The notes under the pieces are model-generated. The model saw nothing but the letters and a program-made list of their open reading frames with translations. It was not told where the DNA came from and ran no database searches. The position numbers were made by a program, and so were the translations under genes. From positions 1-50,456 of the forward strand of contig PLZS01000199.1 of assembly GCA_003153555.1 (NCBI GenBank): DNA of 50,456 nt, in the 5' to 3' direction. Below, one piece after another: positions 15,601 to 23,432 of this stretch. Within the stretch, counting starts at the first letter, position 1, and the number at the start of each line of letters is the position of its first letter. The stretch is from Candidatus Melainabacteria bacterium. GTDB lineage: Bacteria > Cyanobacteriota > Vampirovibrionia > Obscuribacterales > Obscuribacteraceae.

Positions 15601-16926
15601 CTAAGCACTAGTTACTAAAAGCTCGGGCTCTTTGACGGTATCAACAACTACCTGCGATCGATTGGAGTTCATTTGCAATACAGTGAACATCAACGTCAGC
15701 CACAATGCCGTCAGCCAAAAGAATCCGTCAGAGATTAGCAATGACTTGACACCACTGCTTCGCAAAGCGCCCGCTGCTATCCCAGCCGTCGAGAAGGTGA
15801 TTCGAAGCGCCGCCAGATAAAGAAGAATGGCTGCAGTACAAGAGAAAAGCGAAGCATGCTTATTGAACCCCTTGGGAGGCGTCAATAAAGTCCACAATGA
15901 AGGGATGCAGATCAATAAATATTCAACATCACAAAACGGCATGCTCAGCAACATCGAGGTTATGACGAGCCCGAGTTGCAACCGGTCTTCGTGCGCGCTC
16001 TTAGCGGGGTGAAAGTAGATGTAGAGTAAGCCGGCCGCGATGACAATTGCACCGCCCACTATGAAAAGACCCATTACCAATTGACTATCAATCAGCGGCA
16101 CCACATACCTATTAGGACTGAAATGTAGTTTCGCAAAGCCTACAATTGACTGCGGAGGTTTTATTTGATCTACACTGCCAGCAAAAATCGAAGTCATTTT
16201 AAGAAATCCGTTGAACTCATGCCACCCGATTGTTCCGAAAAGCGCAACAAGAGCTAGACCCCAGGCGCTAAGGCAGAGGGCAACCTCTTTCCATCTTCGT
16301 TTGATCACGAGACAACCAACCAAGCCAATCGCCCATGTCTTGATCAATGCGGCAGCGACAATGAGCATCGCGGTGGTTCTAAATCGTCCAGCAGTAGAAG
16401 AAAAATAGATGCAGCACACAAAAAATAAAACTAAGAACGTGCAATTAGCCAAACTGAACTCCATGGTTGCCGGCCACGAGCGGAATCCGGTAATCAACAT
16501 TAGGCAAACCAGAATGGGATCGATTCGTTTCGACAAGCTCTTCGCGTAGATCACTATTCCTGAAATTAAAGCGCTGGTTATGATGAGAAACCAAAGAGTG
16601 GTTGCCTGCTTAAAGGACAGCAGCGCCAAAGGTCGCGACAGTATTCCTAAAAGCGGTGGCAGCACATATGGTTGACATTCATGACCATGAATGTCGATGT
16701 TTGAATAGAGCAAGGCGCCATGATTTAGCCGTTCTCCGGCGGCGTAGAGCTCACTAAAGTCGAAACCAAAAGGCACAAATCCTTGCATCCAGTTATAAGC
16801 CTGACCAACAAGAATATAAGTCAGTAAACCTACAAGAAGCCATGCCTGCCAAGGTTTTGGGCTGGTCTGCTCCAGATCCGATTTTGCAATTTCAGGAGCG
16901 GCTTTAAACAAGTCGACTAGTGGCAC
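15601..16926 (-). CDS. GT87-like polytopic membrane glycosyltransferase
   Basis: Seen: 441 residues, GTG start preceded by GAGAGG, with about ten membrane helices. The first outer loop has FGFDFSELYAAGERLNHGALLYSNID, whose acidic residues fit the GT-C catalytic position. ALIKTWAIGLVGCLVIKRRWKE and GTIGWHEFNGFLKM correspond to FKLWMVGIIGYLALKRKFKE and IIGWDQFDAFAKL in the 6.8-8.2 kb protein, so the two are paralogues. It starts 12 bp after a GT2 gene. GT2 enzymes that make polyprenyl-phosphate sugars commonly feed GT-C enzymes, so these two probably work in series. The sugar is unknown. Confidence 0.7.
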   Translation of the reverse strand: MPLVDLFKAAPEIAKSDLEQTSPKPWQAWLLVGLLTYILVGQAYNWMQGFVPFGFDFSELYAAGERLNHGALLYSNIDIHGHECQPYVLPPLLGILSRPLALLSFKQATTLWFLIITSALISGIVIYAKSLSKRIDPILVCLMLITGFRSWPATMEFSLANCTFLVLFFVCCIYFSSTAGRFRTTAMLIVAAALIKTWAIGLVGCLVIKRRWKEVALCLSAWGLALVALFGTIGWHEFNGFLKMTSIFAGSVDQIKPPQSIVGFAKLHFSPNRYVVPLIDSQLVMGLFIVGGAIVIAAGLLYIYFHPAKSAHEDRLQLGLVITSMLLSMPFCDVEYLLICIPSLWTLLTPPKGFNKHASLFSCTAAILLYLAALRITFSTAGIAAGALRSSGVKSLLISDGFFWLTALWLTLMFTVLQMNSNRSQVVVDTVKEPELLVTSA

Positions 16927-16938
16927 AAAATCGACCTC

Positions 16939-17928
16939 TCAATCGGGCGAATAAGCTAAATTAGTCACTTGAGCGCGAACGCTCGATTCGCAGAATGGAT
17001 TGCTTGTGATGCCTGACACACTAACATTCCTGATTGTCAAAGCCTTTGTTTGATTAACGACTTGAAAAAATATTCCCGCAGTAGCCAGTCCTAGCAATCC
17101 GGCCGAGAAGAATACAAAAGCCAATGCCAGCCCAAAAGCGCTCAAATGTGGGGGCAGGAAAGCAGTGCATAGAGACAGAACTGCACCAGATAGGAATAGA
17201 AATGGGGAAAGAATAATTCCACGAACCGCAATGCGTTCTGAGAACGGAAGCATCATTCTGAATCCGTGCGCAATTAGGCTAGTCCACGTCATCTTGGTTT
17301 TTCCAAAGTAACGACTGCCGCGGGGCAATGGAACATGGTGTCGGTTAGGAGCAAGAGCGAGCAAAGATGAGGAGTAACAGTAGTCAAAAAATGGGTGAAA
17401 GAAAAGATGCCGGACGGTCCAGCCCCTGTAGGCTGCGAAGTTTCCATTTTTGACCGTGCTTCCAGTTAGTAAGTGAAAAATAGATTTAAAAATTAAATAG
17501 CAAATTTTAAAGACTGGAGATTCTTGACGCTTTGTTCGCTCCGCAAGACTTACCAAGGACAGCTCGCCAGGCTCTTTTAGCAAAGGTGCTAATAGACTGG
17601 GCAAATCTTCAGGACGATCTTCGCCATCAGCGTCCATCGTCACAATAAAATCCTCATCCTTAATGACTCCTGACATCTGGCGAAGCGCATAAACAAGCGC
17701 CCCCTGATGCCCCAAGTTATAGGGAACGGTCATGGACATAGGAAATGTGACCTGAGTTCGGAACTCTCGATCCTGCCCACCAGAATCATCAATTGGCACA
17801 AAACGAATTTGAAAAGAATTCGGCAACGATAGTTCAAGTGCTCTCTGGGCGCGTTTCGTCAACTCTATTACAGACGCAAAGTCGTAATAGCATGGACATA
17901 TGACCCACAATGTCGGAAGCCTAGTCAT
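16939..17928 (-). CDS. family 2 glycosyltransferase, polyprenyl-phosphate sugar synthase type
   Basis: Seen: about 329 residues from ATG 17928 (GGAG eight bases upstream; TTG 17949 is the longer alternative). The GT-A domain starts LPTLWVICPCYYDFASV, with YNLGHQGALVYALRQM and a clear catalytic FIVTMDADGEDRPEDLP. Two C-terminal membrane helices lie at about 230-290. Known: this architecture matches GtrB/DPM-like enzymes that load a sugar onto polyprenyl phosphate. It is upstream of and nearly contiguous with the GT87-like gene, which would use such a donor. Inferred: together they form a donor-synthesis and transfer pair for side-branch glycosylation. Confidence 0.82.
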   Translation of the reverse strand: MTRLPTLWVICPCYYDFASVIELTKRAQRALELSLPNSFQIRFVPIDDSGGQDREFRTQVTFPMSMTVPYNLGHQGALVYALRQMSGVIKDEDFIVTMDADGEDRPEDLPSLLAPLLKEPGELSLVSLAERTKRQESPVFKICYLIFKSIFHLLTGSTVKNGNFAAYRGWTVRHLFFHPFFDYCYSSSLLALAPNRHHVPLPRGSRYFGKTKMTWTSLIAHGFRMMLPFSERIAVRGIILSPFLFLSGAVLSLCTAFLPPHLSAFGLALAFVFFSAGLLGLATAGIFFQVVNQTKALTIRNVSVSGITSNPFCESSVRAQVTNLAYSPD

Positions 17929-18332
17929 CGATTTGCTCCAGCTAATCAAGAGGACAATGGTAGCTTCTTTTCACTCATTTTAGAATTCAAGGTGACAAAA
18001 CTGGAGTTAAAAAGAAAGTCATTTCACAAAATTCGCAAGCTTTGTCTGAGCCGCACCTTCTTGCACTTTGATCTTCGACAAGATCGTCGATAAGAGAAAG
18101 CTCAGAATGCCTGAGTTCCTGACTGGCAGCTGGGAGATCGCATTCCGGGAGAGTTGTGCAAAATTTGTGCAGAAATTGTGCACTTTTAGGCGCACGTGCG
18201 ACCAAGCCTATTCAAGTTGAAGCTCCTGTTCATGTGCCTCCTGCGGCGATGAAGTATCCTGCTTAGAGGTATCCATGAGAGGCACACAGCGTGCGACATG
18301 CATAGAACTCAACGTAGCGAGGATCCGGTCCA
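17929..18332. other. 404-bp intergenic region between divergent genes
   Basis: This separates the GT2 gene (minus) from the FkbM gene (plus), so promoters for both should be here. The minus-strand frames at 17987-18205 and 18208-18417 have no ribosome site and no protein-like composition, and the second overlaps the FkbM start; I reject them. I see no convincing repeat or operator beyond a short TCGAC/GTCGA inverted repeat near 18075. Confidence 0.5.
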
Positions 18333-19265
18333 GTGACTTTTTTGAGTGCGGTTCGCCAAATAGTGGATCGATTGGATAAACCCGAATTGGTTTGGCGACC
18401 TCAGCAGATAGCGACATTCCTGTTTGCGCCTCAACCAGCCAACGGAATTTCAGTCAAGTTACCATGGGGACTTAGCGCAACAGTCTACCCAGACGATCAA
18501 ATCGGCGAGATCGTTAGGAGAAAAGGTCTCTACGACTTAATTGTATGCGAGGCAATTTGGCGGCTGGTATCAAAAGGGTCTGTCGCCATTGACGTTGGTG
18601 CAAACCTTGGCTACATGACAAGCATAATGGCCGCTCAAGCAGGACCATCTGGCAGTGTTCTAGCATTCGAACCACATCCGACCTTGTGTAAGCAATTGGA
18701 AGATCACGTTAAGTTGTGGCTACAGGAAGCCGGCATAACCAACACCACTGTGTATCAAGCGGCGGTATCTAACGCAATCGGCGAGGGTAGCTTGCTTCAA
18801 CCGACAGGATTCCGTGGCAACAAAGCAATTTGCAAATTGACGAACCTCGACGAAGACAAAGACGAAGAAGCGGGTTCTTATTACGATGTGAAAACAGTGA
18901 CCCTGGACTCCGTGTGCCGGGAGAAATACGATCGCATCGACTTGGTGAAAATAGATGTGGAAGGCGCAGAGCTTTTGGTGCTTTCCGGTGCTGATCAATT
19001 GTTGACTGAGCATCGAATTCGAAATGTCATCATTGAAGACTTTGAACCTTACCCAAGCGAACGATTGAAGTTTCTTGAAGATCGTGGCTATCAAATATTT
19101 ATGCTCGGTCGCACGTTTGTCGGGCCCAAGCTCTGTTTGCCATCAAACCCAGAAGGATTGCACTGGGGTGAATCGCCCAATTATCTAGCTACGCTGGATC
19201 GTGATGCGGTCGAAGCACGCTTCAAAGGCTGGGGTTGGCAATGCCTGTCCAATCACACACCCTAA
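18333..19265 (+). CDS. FkbM-family SAM-dependent methyltransferase
   Basis: Seen: 310 residues, GTG start. The FkbM layout is complete: an N-terminal PELVWRPQQIATFLF segment, VKLPWGLSATVYPDDQIG, motif I AIDVGANLGYMTSIMA at about 85-100, AFEPHP, VKTVTLDSVC and IDLVKIDVEGAELLVLSGA. The length is usual for polysaccharide-locus members. Known: FkbM enzymes O-methylate sugars and polyketides; many in glycan clusters methylate sugar hydroxyls. A second methyltransferase follows 121 bp later in the same direction. Inferred: the two methylate different positions of the same glycan. Confidence 0.88.
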   Translation: MTFLSAVRQIVDRLDKPELVWRPQQIATFLFAPQPANGISVKLPWGLSATVYPDDQIGEIVRRKGLYDLIVCEAIWRLVSKGSVAIDVGANLGYMTSIMAAQAGPSGSVLAFEPHPTLCKQLEDHVKLWLQEAGITNTTVYQAAVSNAIGEGSLLQPTGFRGNKAICKLTNLDEDKDEEAGSYYDVKTVTLDSVCREKYDRIDLVKIDVEGAELLVLSGADQLLTEHRIRNVIIEDFEPYPSERLKFLEDRGYQIFMLGRTFVGPKLCLPSNPEGLHWGESPNYLATLDRDAVEARFKGWGWQCLSNHTP

Positions 19266-19386
19266 TTTACCAAGCCGCCTGAAATTCTCCGTCCAACTTT
19301 AGATTCCCCTCGACCAGCACTGCTTGCTCGCCTGCAAAAAGTTTAAATTCAACCGACCTGAAAATGGGAGAACTGAAATACTAGCC

Positions 19387-20175
19387 ATGACAGAACGCCT
19401 AACAAGAGAGAGGAAGGGACCTGTAAGATCCCTTCTCAACCATCTTCTTAATGTCGCGCAGATTGAGGCGTGCAAGAAAGCTTTTGCTGCCCTTATGCCC
19501 ATCAACGACCTGCATTTGATTGCATACTTATATGGTACTGATAAATGGGGCTACCACAATTACATCGATCAGTACCAAAGGCACTTCAGAGCTCTTCGCA
19601 ATGCGCGGATAAATCTTTTAGAAATCGGCATTGGTGGCTACGAGAAACCCAATTCGGGCGGTGAATCCCTGCGTATGTGGAAGAAGTATTTTCCACATGC
19701 TTGCATCTACGGTGTCGATATCTTTGACAAATCAGGCGTCAATGAAAAGCGAATCAAAACCTTTCGAGGATCTCAAAACGATCCCGAGTTCCTGGCCTGG
19801 GTCGTGAATCAAATTGGCAAATTGGATGTCGTGATCGATGACGGCAGCCACATCAACGAGCATATAGTCACATCTTTTGATGTGCTGTTTCCGTTGCTGC
19901 AACCGAATGGACTTTACGTTATAGAGGACTTGCAAACGTCCTATTGGAGCAATTACGGCGGCAACAGCATCGATTTCAACGATCCTAAAACTGCTATGTG
20001 CACCCTTAAGGCGCTGACCGATGGGCTAAATCATCAGGACTTTATAACGGCCGATCATTCGCCCAGTTATTTCGACACTCATGTAGTTGGGGTGCATTTT
20101 TATCACAACATGGCTTTCATTGAAAAAGGGCTCAACAATGAGCCTCCTGGAGCAATGGGACGTCCCTCGCTTTAG
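19387..20175 (+). CDS. MycE-like (macrocin-type) sugar O-methyltransferase
   Basis: Seen: about 262 residues from ATG 19387; an upstream frame extension from 19324 has no support. Distinctive features are HLIAYLYGTDKWGYHNYI, motif I INLLEIGIGGYEKPNSGGES, LRMWKKYFPHACIYGVDIFDKS, VIDDGSHINEHIV and YVIEDLQTSYW. Known: the last two segments hold the Mg ligands and catalytic His of the MycE/demethylmacrocin O-methyltransferase group, which methylates sugar hydroxyls. The near full match of motif order gives high family confidence. Inferred: it methylates a sugar of the polysaccharide. Confidence 0.85.
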   Translation: MTERLTRERKGPVRSLLNHLLNVAQIEACKKAFAALMPINDLHLIAYLYGTDKWGYHNYIDQYQRHFRALRNARINLLEIGIGGYEKPNSGGESLRMWKKYFPHACIYGVDIFDKSGVNEKRIKTFRGSQNDPEFLAWVVNQIGKLDVVIDDGSHINEHIVTSFDVLFPLLQPNGLYVIEDLQTSYWSNYGGNSIDFNDPKTAMCTLKALTDGLNHQDFITADHSPSYFDTHVVGVHFYHNMAFIEKGLNNEPPGAMGRPSL

Positions 20176-20341
20176 CTGCTCATGTATATGACGGGTATGC
20201 CTGCATCCATTTCCATGGTTCGGGCTGATTTCCGAAACCTGGCAGAGCTGGGATACTAGCCAGATCCAGCGGAGGTTCTATGAAAGAACTCTGATTGCAT
20301 TGACGAACAAGATGGCGAGCAAGAAATAAATGACAGTCGAT

Positions 20342-21205
20342 CTAGCGAGCCACTTCTTTCGTTGAGTCGGTTACAGCTGCAACGGTAATCTCGTCGACTG
20401 TAGAGCATAATCCGGAAAGGGTTTTGTAACACTGTTCGTAGGCAAGAGATGCCTCTGCCAGCAATCCAGGTGAGATTTCGATAACCTCACTTTCAGGTTT
20501 GATGATCCTTCCGATCTTGATGTTGTCGCTGCCATCGCCTACTCCCCAACGACCGGTGGCCTTATGCACTTTGTAGCGCTCGCCTAAGGGTTCTTTCAGA
20601 TTAAGCCAGGAACCAACGGCAGCAAGAGTTCTCGTGGAGTCGTTTATTAACTGATCGTGTGTCAGGAAGAAAGCGCCTTCCTTATTGCCAATGATTTCGG
20701 CGTATCTTTCAAGGCTCGCAAGTCGAGTTCTGTAATAGTCTGCCGCCATTTGTTCCGTCCAATCGGTCAAGCCCTGCGCTTTTGCAGCCATAAGAATGCT
20801 TGACAAGCCGCGTTGAGGTTCTCGAATCAGAAAAAGCTTTTTTATATCGTTTGATTTGAGAAGGCTGTCTGATACTCCATATTTATCATGGACAATTTTG
20901 TCCATCACGTACCGCTCCGGCAACTTGAAGCGTCTCCAAAAACGCATTTGATCGACCACTAACCAATCAAGATCACTGGATGACTGGTATTCATGATGCG
21001 CCTCTCCAAACCCGATAATCTCGTCGTTGGAGTTAAGAATGTGCACTAGCAGACTGGATCCAGAACGCATATGACTGAGCAGGAATAAGAAATTCTGTGG
21101 CGCGCCACGAATTTTGCGCCAACGATAGTAGGCGCTTCGATAGACAATATAAGCGAACCTTAATGGTGACTTAACGTAGGAAAGCAACACCGAATCTTTA
21201 CTCAA
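20342..21205 (-). CDS. sulfotransferase-family protein
   Basis: Seen: 287 residues. The PAPS-binding loop reads FLLSHMRSGSSLLVHIL (about 40-56) and the 3'-phosphate motif KLFLIREPQRGLSSILM (about 124-140). HDQLINDSTRTLAAVGSWLNL is the usual late helix. It has a better 5'-loop than the sulfotransferase at 5.9 kb, and the two share little else, so they are probably different branches. There is no membrane segment. It stands alone between the methyltransferase and the divergent oxygenase. Inferred: sulfation of glycan sugars; other acceptors, including peptides from the nearby island, cannot be excluded. Confidence 0.8.
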   Translation of the reverse strand: MSKDSVLLSYVKSPLRFAYIVYRSAYYRWRKIRGAPQNFLFLLSHMRSGSSLLVHILNSNDEIIGFGEAHHEYQSSSDLDWLVVDQMRFWRRFKLPERYVMDKIVHDKYGVSDSLLKSNDIKKLFLIREPQRGLSSILMAAKAQGLTDWTEQMAADYYRTRLASLERYAEIIGNKEGAFFLTHDQLINDSTRTLAAVGSWLNLKEPLGERYKVHKATGRWGVGDGSDNIKIGRIIKPESEVIEISPGLLAEASLAYEQCYKTLSGLCSTVDEITVAAVTDSTKEVAR

Positions 21206-21419
21206 CTCTCGAAATCAACTGTCTTTCCAGTCCTTGCAACATTCGCCAGCTCAGGAAAGCAAATCCTTTCTGGTAAATATTGACGGTTTATGGAATACCT
21301 TGCATTATTGAAATTCAACTTACTTCGCTGACTAACAGCTCGCCTGCTATTGGTATGGCTTAAAGTCAACGTTATTGCCGTCTATAGGCCTACATTGACA
21401 CTTATTTACGGAACCGCTA

Positions 21420-22105
21420 TGCAAACGAAAAACTTAATTGACGGTATTAAAGTTTTGACACCCGAAGAGTCATTGAGAGTGAGCAGCGAAGTTCACTCAC
21501 TCAGACACCTCTGGGACGACGAACGCTATCGTCTTGGCGCGGGCATCTCATACTACCGACCGGGCGCACTTTACTATGCTACTAGCAAGCAAATGAATCC
21601 GATTTTGAGAAAGCACTTCGGCTGGATGTATGACAAATTGCAAGATGCAATTGCCACTTCTTACAGCGTTGAAGTGGGCTTTAGAGACGATCTAGCCTTA
21701 CCAGGATTCAACATTTATTGTGGACCCAATGATTTTTCAACTATCCGCTACAACATTCATGTAGATCTGCAATTCATGGAACTCAACTGGGAACCAGAAG
21801 GTTCCGCCGACTTCAGCACGACAATGTCATTCACGTTGCCGATCGCTTCACCAGTTCATGGGGCCGGTTTAAATATCTGGGAAGTTACGCAGTCGGACAT
21901 ATCCGAGCAAGAACTCGAAGGCACCGAGCTGCTCAGTGTTCAAAAAGCAAAGTACCAACGTTATGAAGTTGGTATCGCAACCGTACACGATGGTAGACAT
22001 TACCATCAGATGGCTGTGGCAGAAAATTGGCTGCCCACGGACGAAAGAATTACCTTGCAGGGACACGGTCTCATGCAAAACGGAAGATTAGTGATTTACG
22101 GTTAA
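21420..22105 (+). CDS. 2OG-Fe(II) oxygenase-like protein
   Basis: Seen: about 228 residues from ATG 21420; a longer frame from 21350 is less likely. The jelly-roll signature is present: HVD (His114, Asp116) in YNIHVDLQFMELN, a distal His in RHYHQMA (about 194-196) and RITLQGHG with Arg210 for the 2-oxoglutarate carboxylate. Known: such enzymes hydroxylate peptides, sugars, lipids or small molecules. It is convergent with the ATP-grasp ligase, ending 13 bp from it. Inferred: either a glycan modification enzyme or a tailoring enzyme for the adjacent peptide; the second would be unusual and is only suggested by proximity. Confidence 0.72.
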
Positions 22106-22118
22106 ACTTGGTCTGCCT

Positions 22119-23120
22119 TCAAAATGCCGCAGCGCAATAATCGACCAATGGGGCACTTTGGCCGGCCAGCAATAAGGCCATCTCCTTGGATAAAGGCTGC
22201 TCGGTGCGCTCCTCGACCCATAAATATTGACCGGCCGGATTCACTTCTAAAAAAACATAACGTCCATTCTTATCGAGACAAAAGTCAAAGGCACCATAAT
22301 TCAAACCTAGGGCCTTTAGCATGGCGATGCACTGTTCCGATAGCTCATCTGGTAACTGCCACTCAGTCATTGGCACTGAGTAGTCATTACGCCAATCTAA
22401 CTTACCTGTTCCTTTCTGGCTTTCAATGTGTGTGGCGAAAACCTTTTTGCCAATAACGGTGACTCTAACATCGCTTTGTTTGTCTACTCTTTCTTGAAAT
22501 AAATGCGGTGCATGTCTAACTTGCTCCAGATGTTTTAAATCAACTTCTCGCAAGGGCAGAGTAGGAATGCCATGTGGAAACTCAAAGCTCGGCAATGAGA
22601 AATTACTAGTCTCAGCAACCAATTTGTAAATTACATTGCCACCAAATTTCTCATAAAATGCGCGTGCTATTCCCGGTTCATTGGTGACAATGGTCTCCGG
22701 CAAGGTCATTCCCACGTTTTTCGCAACTTGCAATTGAAAAAGTTTCAACGTCGCACTGGTATCACGAGCAGGATAATTCACCCACAGACAAGGCAATGCA
22801 TAGAGCATGCCCATTAGAGCCTGGCGCGCCTCAACCATCATCATCTGTTCGATCCAAGGTTGAAAAAAAGCTTTCGATTTCAACGGCCCTGGTCTGCGAA
22901 ACCATATCGAACTAAAGGACGACATGTCCATTGGAACGTCTTCCAGATTGAATTGAAAGAGATTTTGACTATTCGAAATGGAAAAATTCAACTGACAATC
23001 GTGAACAAATGGATCGAAACGCCAATATTGTGTCCTTACTCCCAATTCTTGCAAGCAGTGTTCGACGCGGGTAGCGTGAACGTCTTCTCGCGAAGATAGG
23101 ATTAGGACTTTAATAGACAT
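22119..23120 (-). CDS. MvdC/MvdD-like ATP-grasp ligase (graspetide maturase type)
   Basis: Seen: about 333 residues from ATG 23120; a TTG at 23138 abuts the preceding stop. An N-terminal domain has SIWFRRPGP (about 72-80). The ATP-grasp core has FQERVDKQSDVRVTVIG (208-224), LGLNYGAFDFCLD (271-283) and the metal-binding end FLEVNPAGQYLWVEE (290-304), which is characteristic of the MvdC/MvdD family. Known: these ligases form omega-ester or amide crosslinks between side chains of a ribosomal peptide. The gene directly follows a 72-residue peptide gene (18-bp gap), the normal order for a precursor and its ligase. Inferred: macrocyclisation of that peptide. A RimK-like role on another substrate is the main alternative. 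Confidence 0.8.
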   Translation of the reverse strand: MSIKVLILSSREDVHATRVEHCLQELGVRTQYWRFDPFVHDCQLNFSISNSQNLFQFNLEDVPMDMSSFSSIWFRRPGPLKSKAFFQPWIEQMMMVEARQALMGMLYALPCLWVNYPARDTSATLKLFQLQVAKNVGMTLPETIVTNEPGIARAFYEKFGGNVIYKLVAETSNFSLPSFEFPHGIPTLPLREVDLKHLEQVRHAPHLFQERVDKQSDVRVTVIGKKVFATHIESQKGTGKLDWRNDYSVPMTEWQLPDELSEQCIAMLKALGLNYGAFDFCLDKNGRYVFLEVNPAGQYLWVEERTEQPLSKEMALLLAGQSAPLVDYCAAAF

Positions 23121-23138
23121 GCAATAAATCTGTACCAA

Positions 23139-23357
23139 TCAAAGATGTTGATCTACTGAACCAACATCGCACATAGGATCGGAATACAACGACCACAAAG
23201 GCGATGTCACACCGAGATCCGGCGCCCACACTAAATTTTCCGTCTCTAAAAAATTTCGTAACCACCAGGCTCGCAAGATAAACGGCATCTCGTCGGCTTG
23301 TTTTTCGCGCAAAGCAGCTTCATCACCTTTCTGACCCGCCGATCCTAGAATAACCAT
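23139..23357 (-). CDS. candidate graspetide precursor peptide
   Basis: Seen: 72 residues, ATG 23357 with an AGGTG site, stop 18 bp before the ligase ATG. Residues 24-38 read MPFILRAWWLRNFLE, comparable to the PFFARFL recognition helix in microviridin leaders, with LETENL after it. The C-terminal part (about 44-72) holds possible ester donors Thr51, Ser52, Ser56, Ser59 and Ser67 and acceptors Asp60, Asp64 and Asp69, plus one Cys. Known: graspetide precursors are short, carry a conserved leader helix and precede the ligase. Inferred: leader-core precursor for the adjacent ligase. The core is not a known TxKxPSD type. It could instead be an ordinary small protein. Confidence 0.55.
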   Translation of the reverse strand: MVILGSAGQKGDEAALREKQADEMPFILRAWWLRNFLETENLVWAPDLGVTSPLWSLYSDPMCDVGSVDQHL

Positions 23358-23432
23358 TGGGCACCTACGAGCGCTAACTCACTTTAGTCTAAACTACCCG
23401 CAGTCGAATGAAGTCCATCAGAAGAGGTCGAC

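Noticed and set aside
18208..18417. Minus-strand frame of 69 residues overlapping the FkbM start
   Set aside because: It covers the conserved FkbM N-terminus (PELVWRPQQIATFLF) in the opposite direction; no ribosome site.
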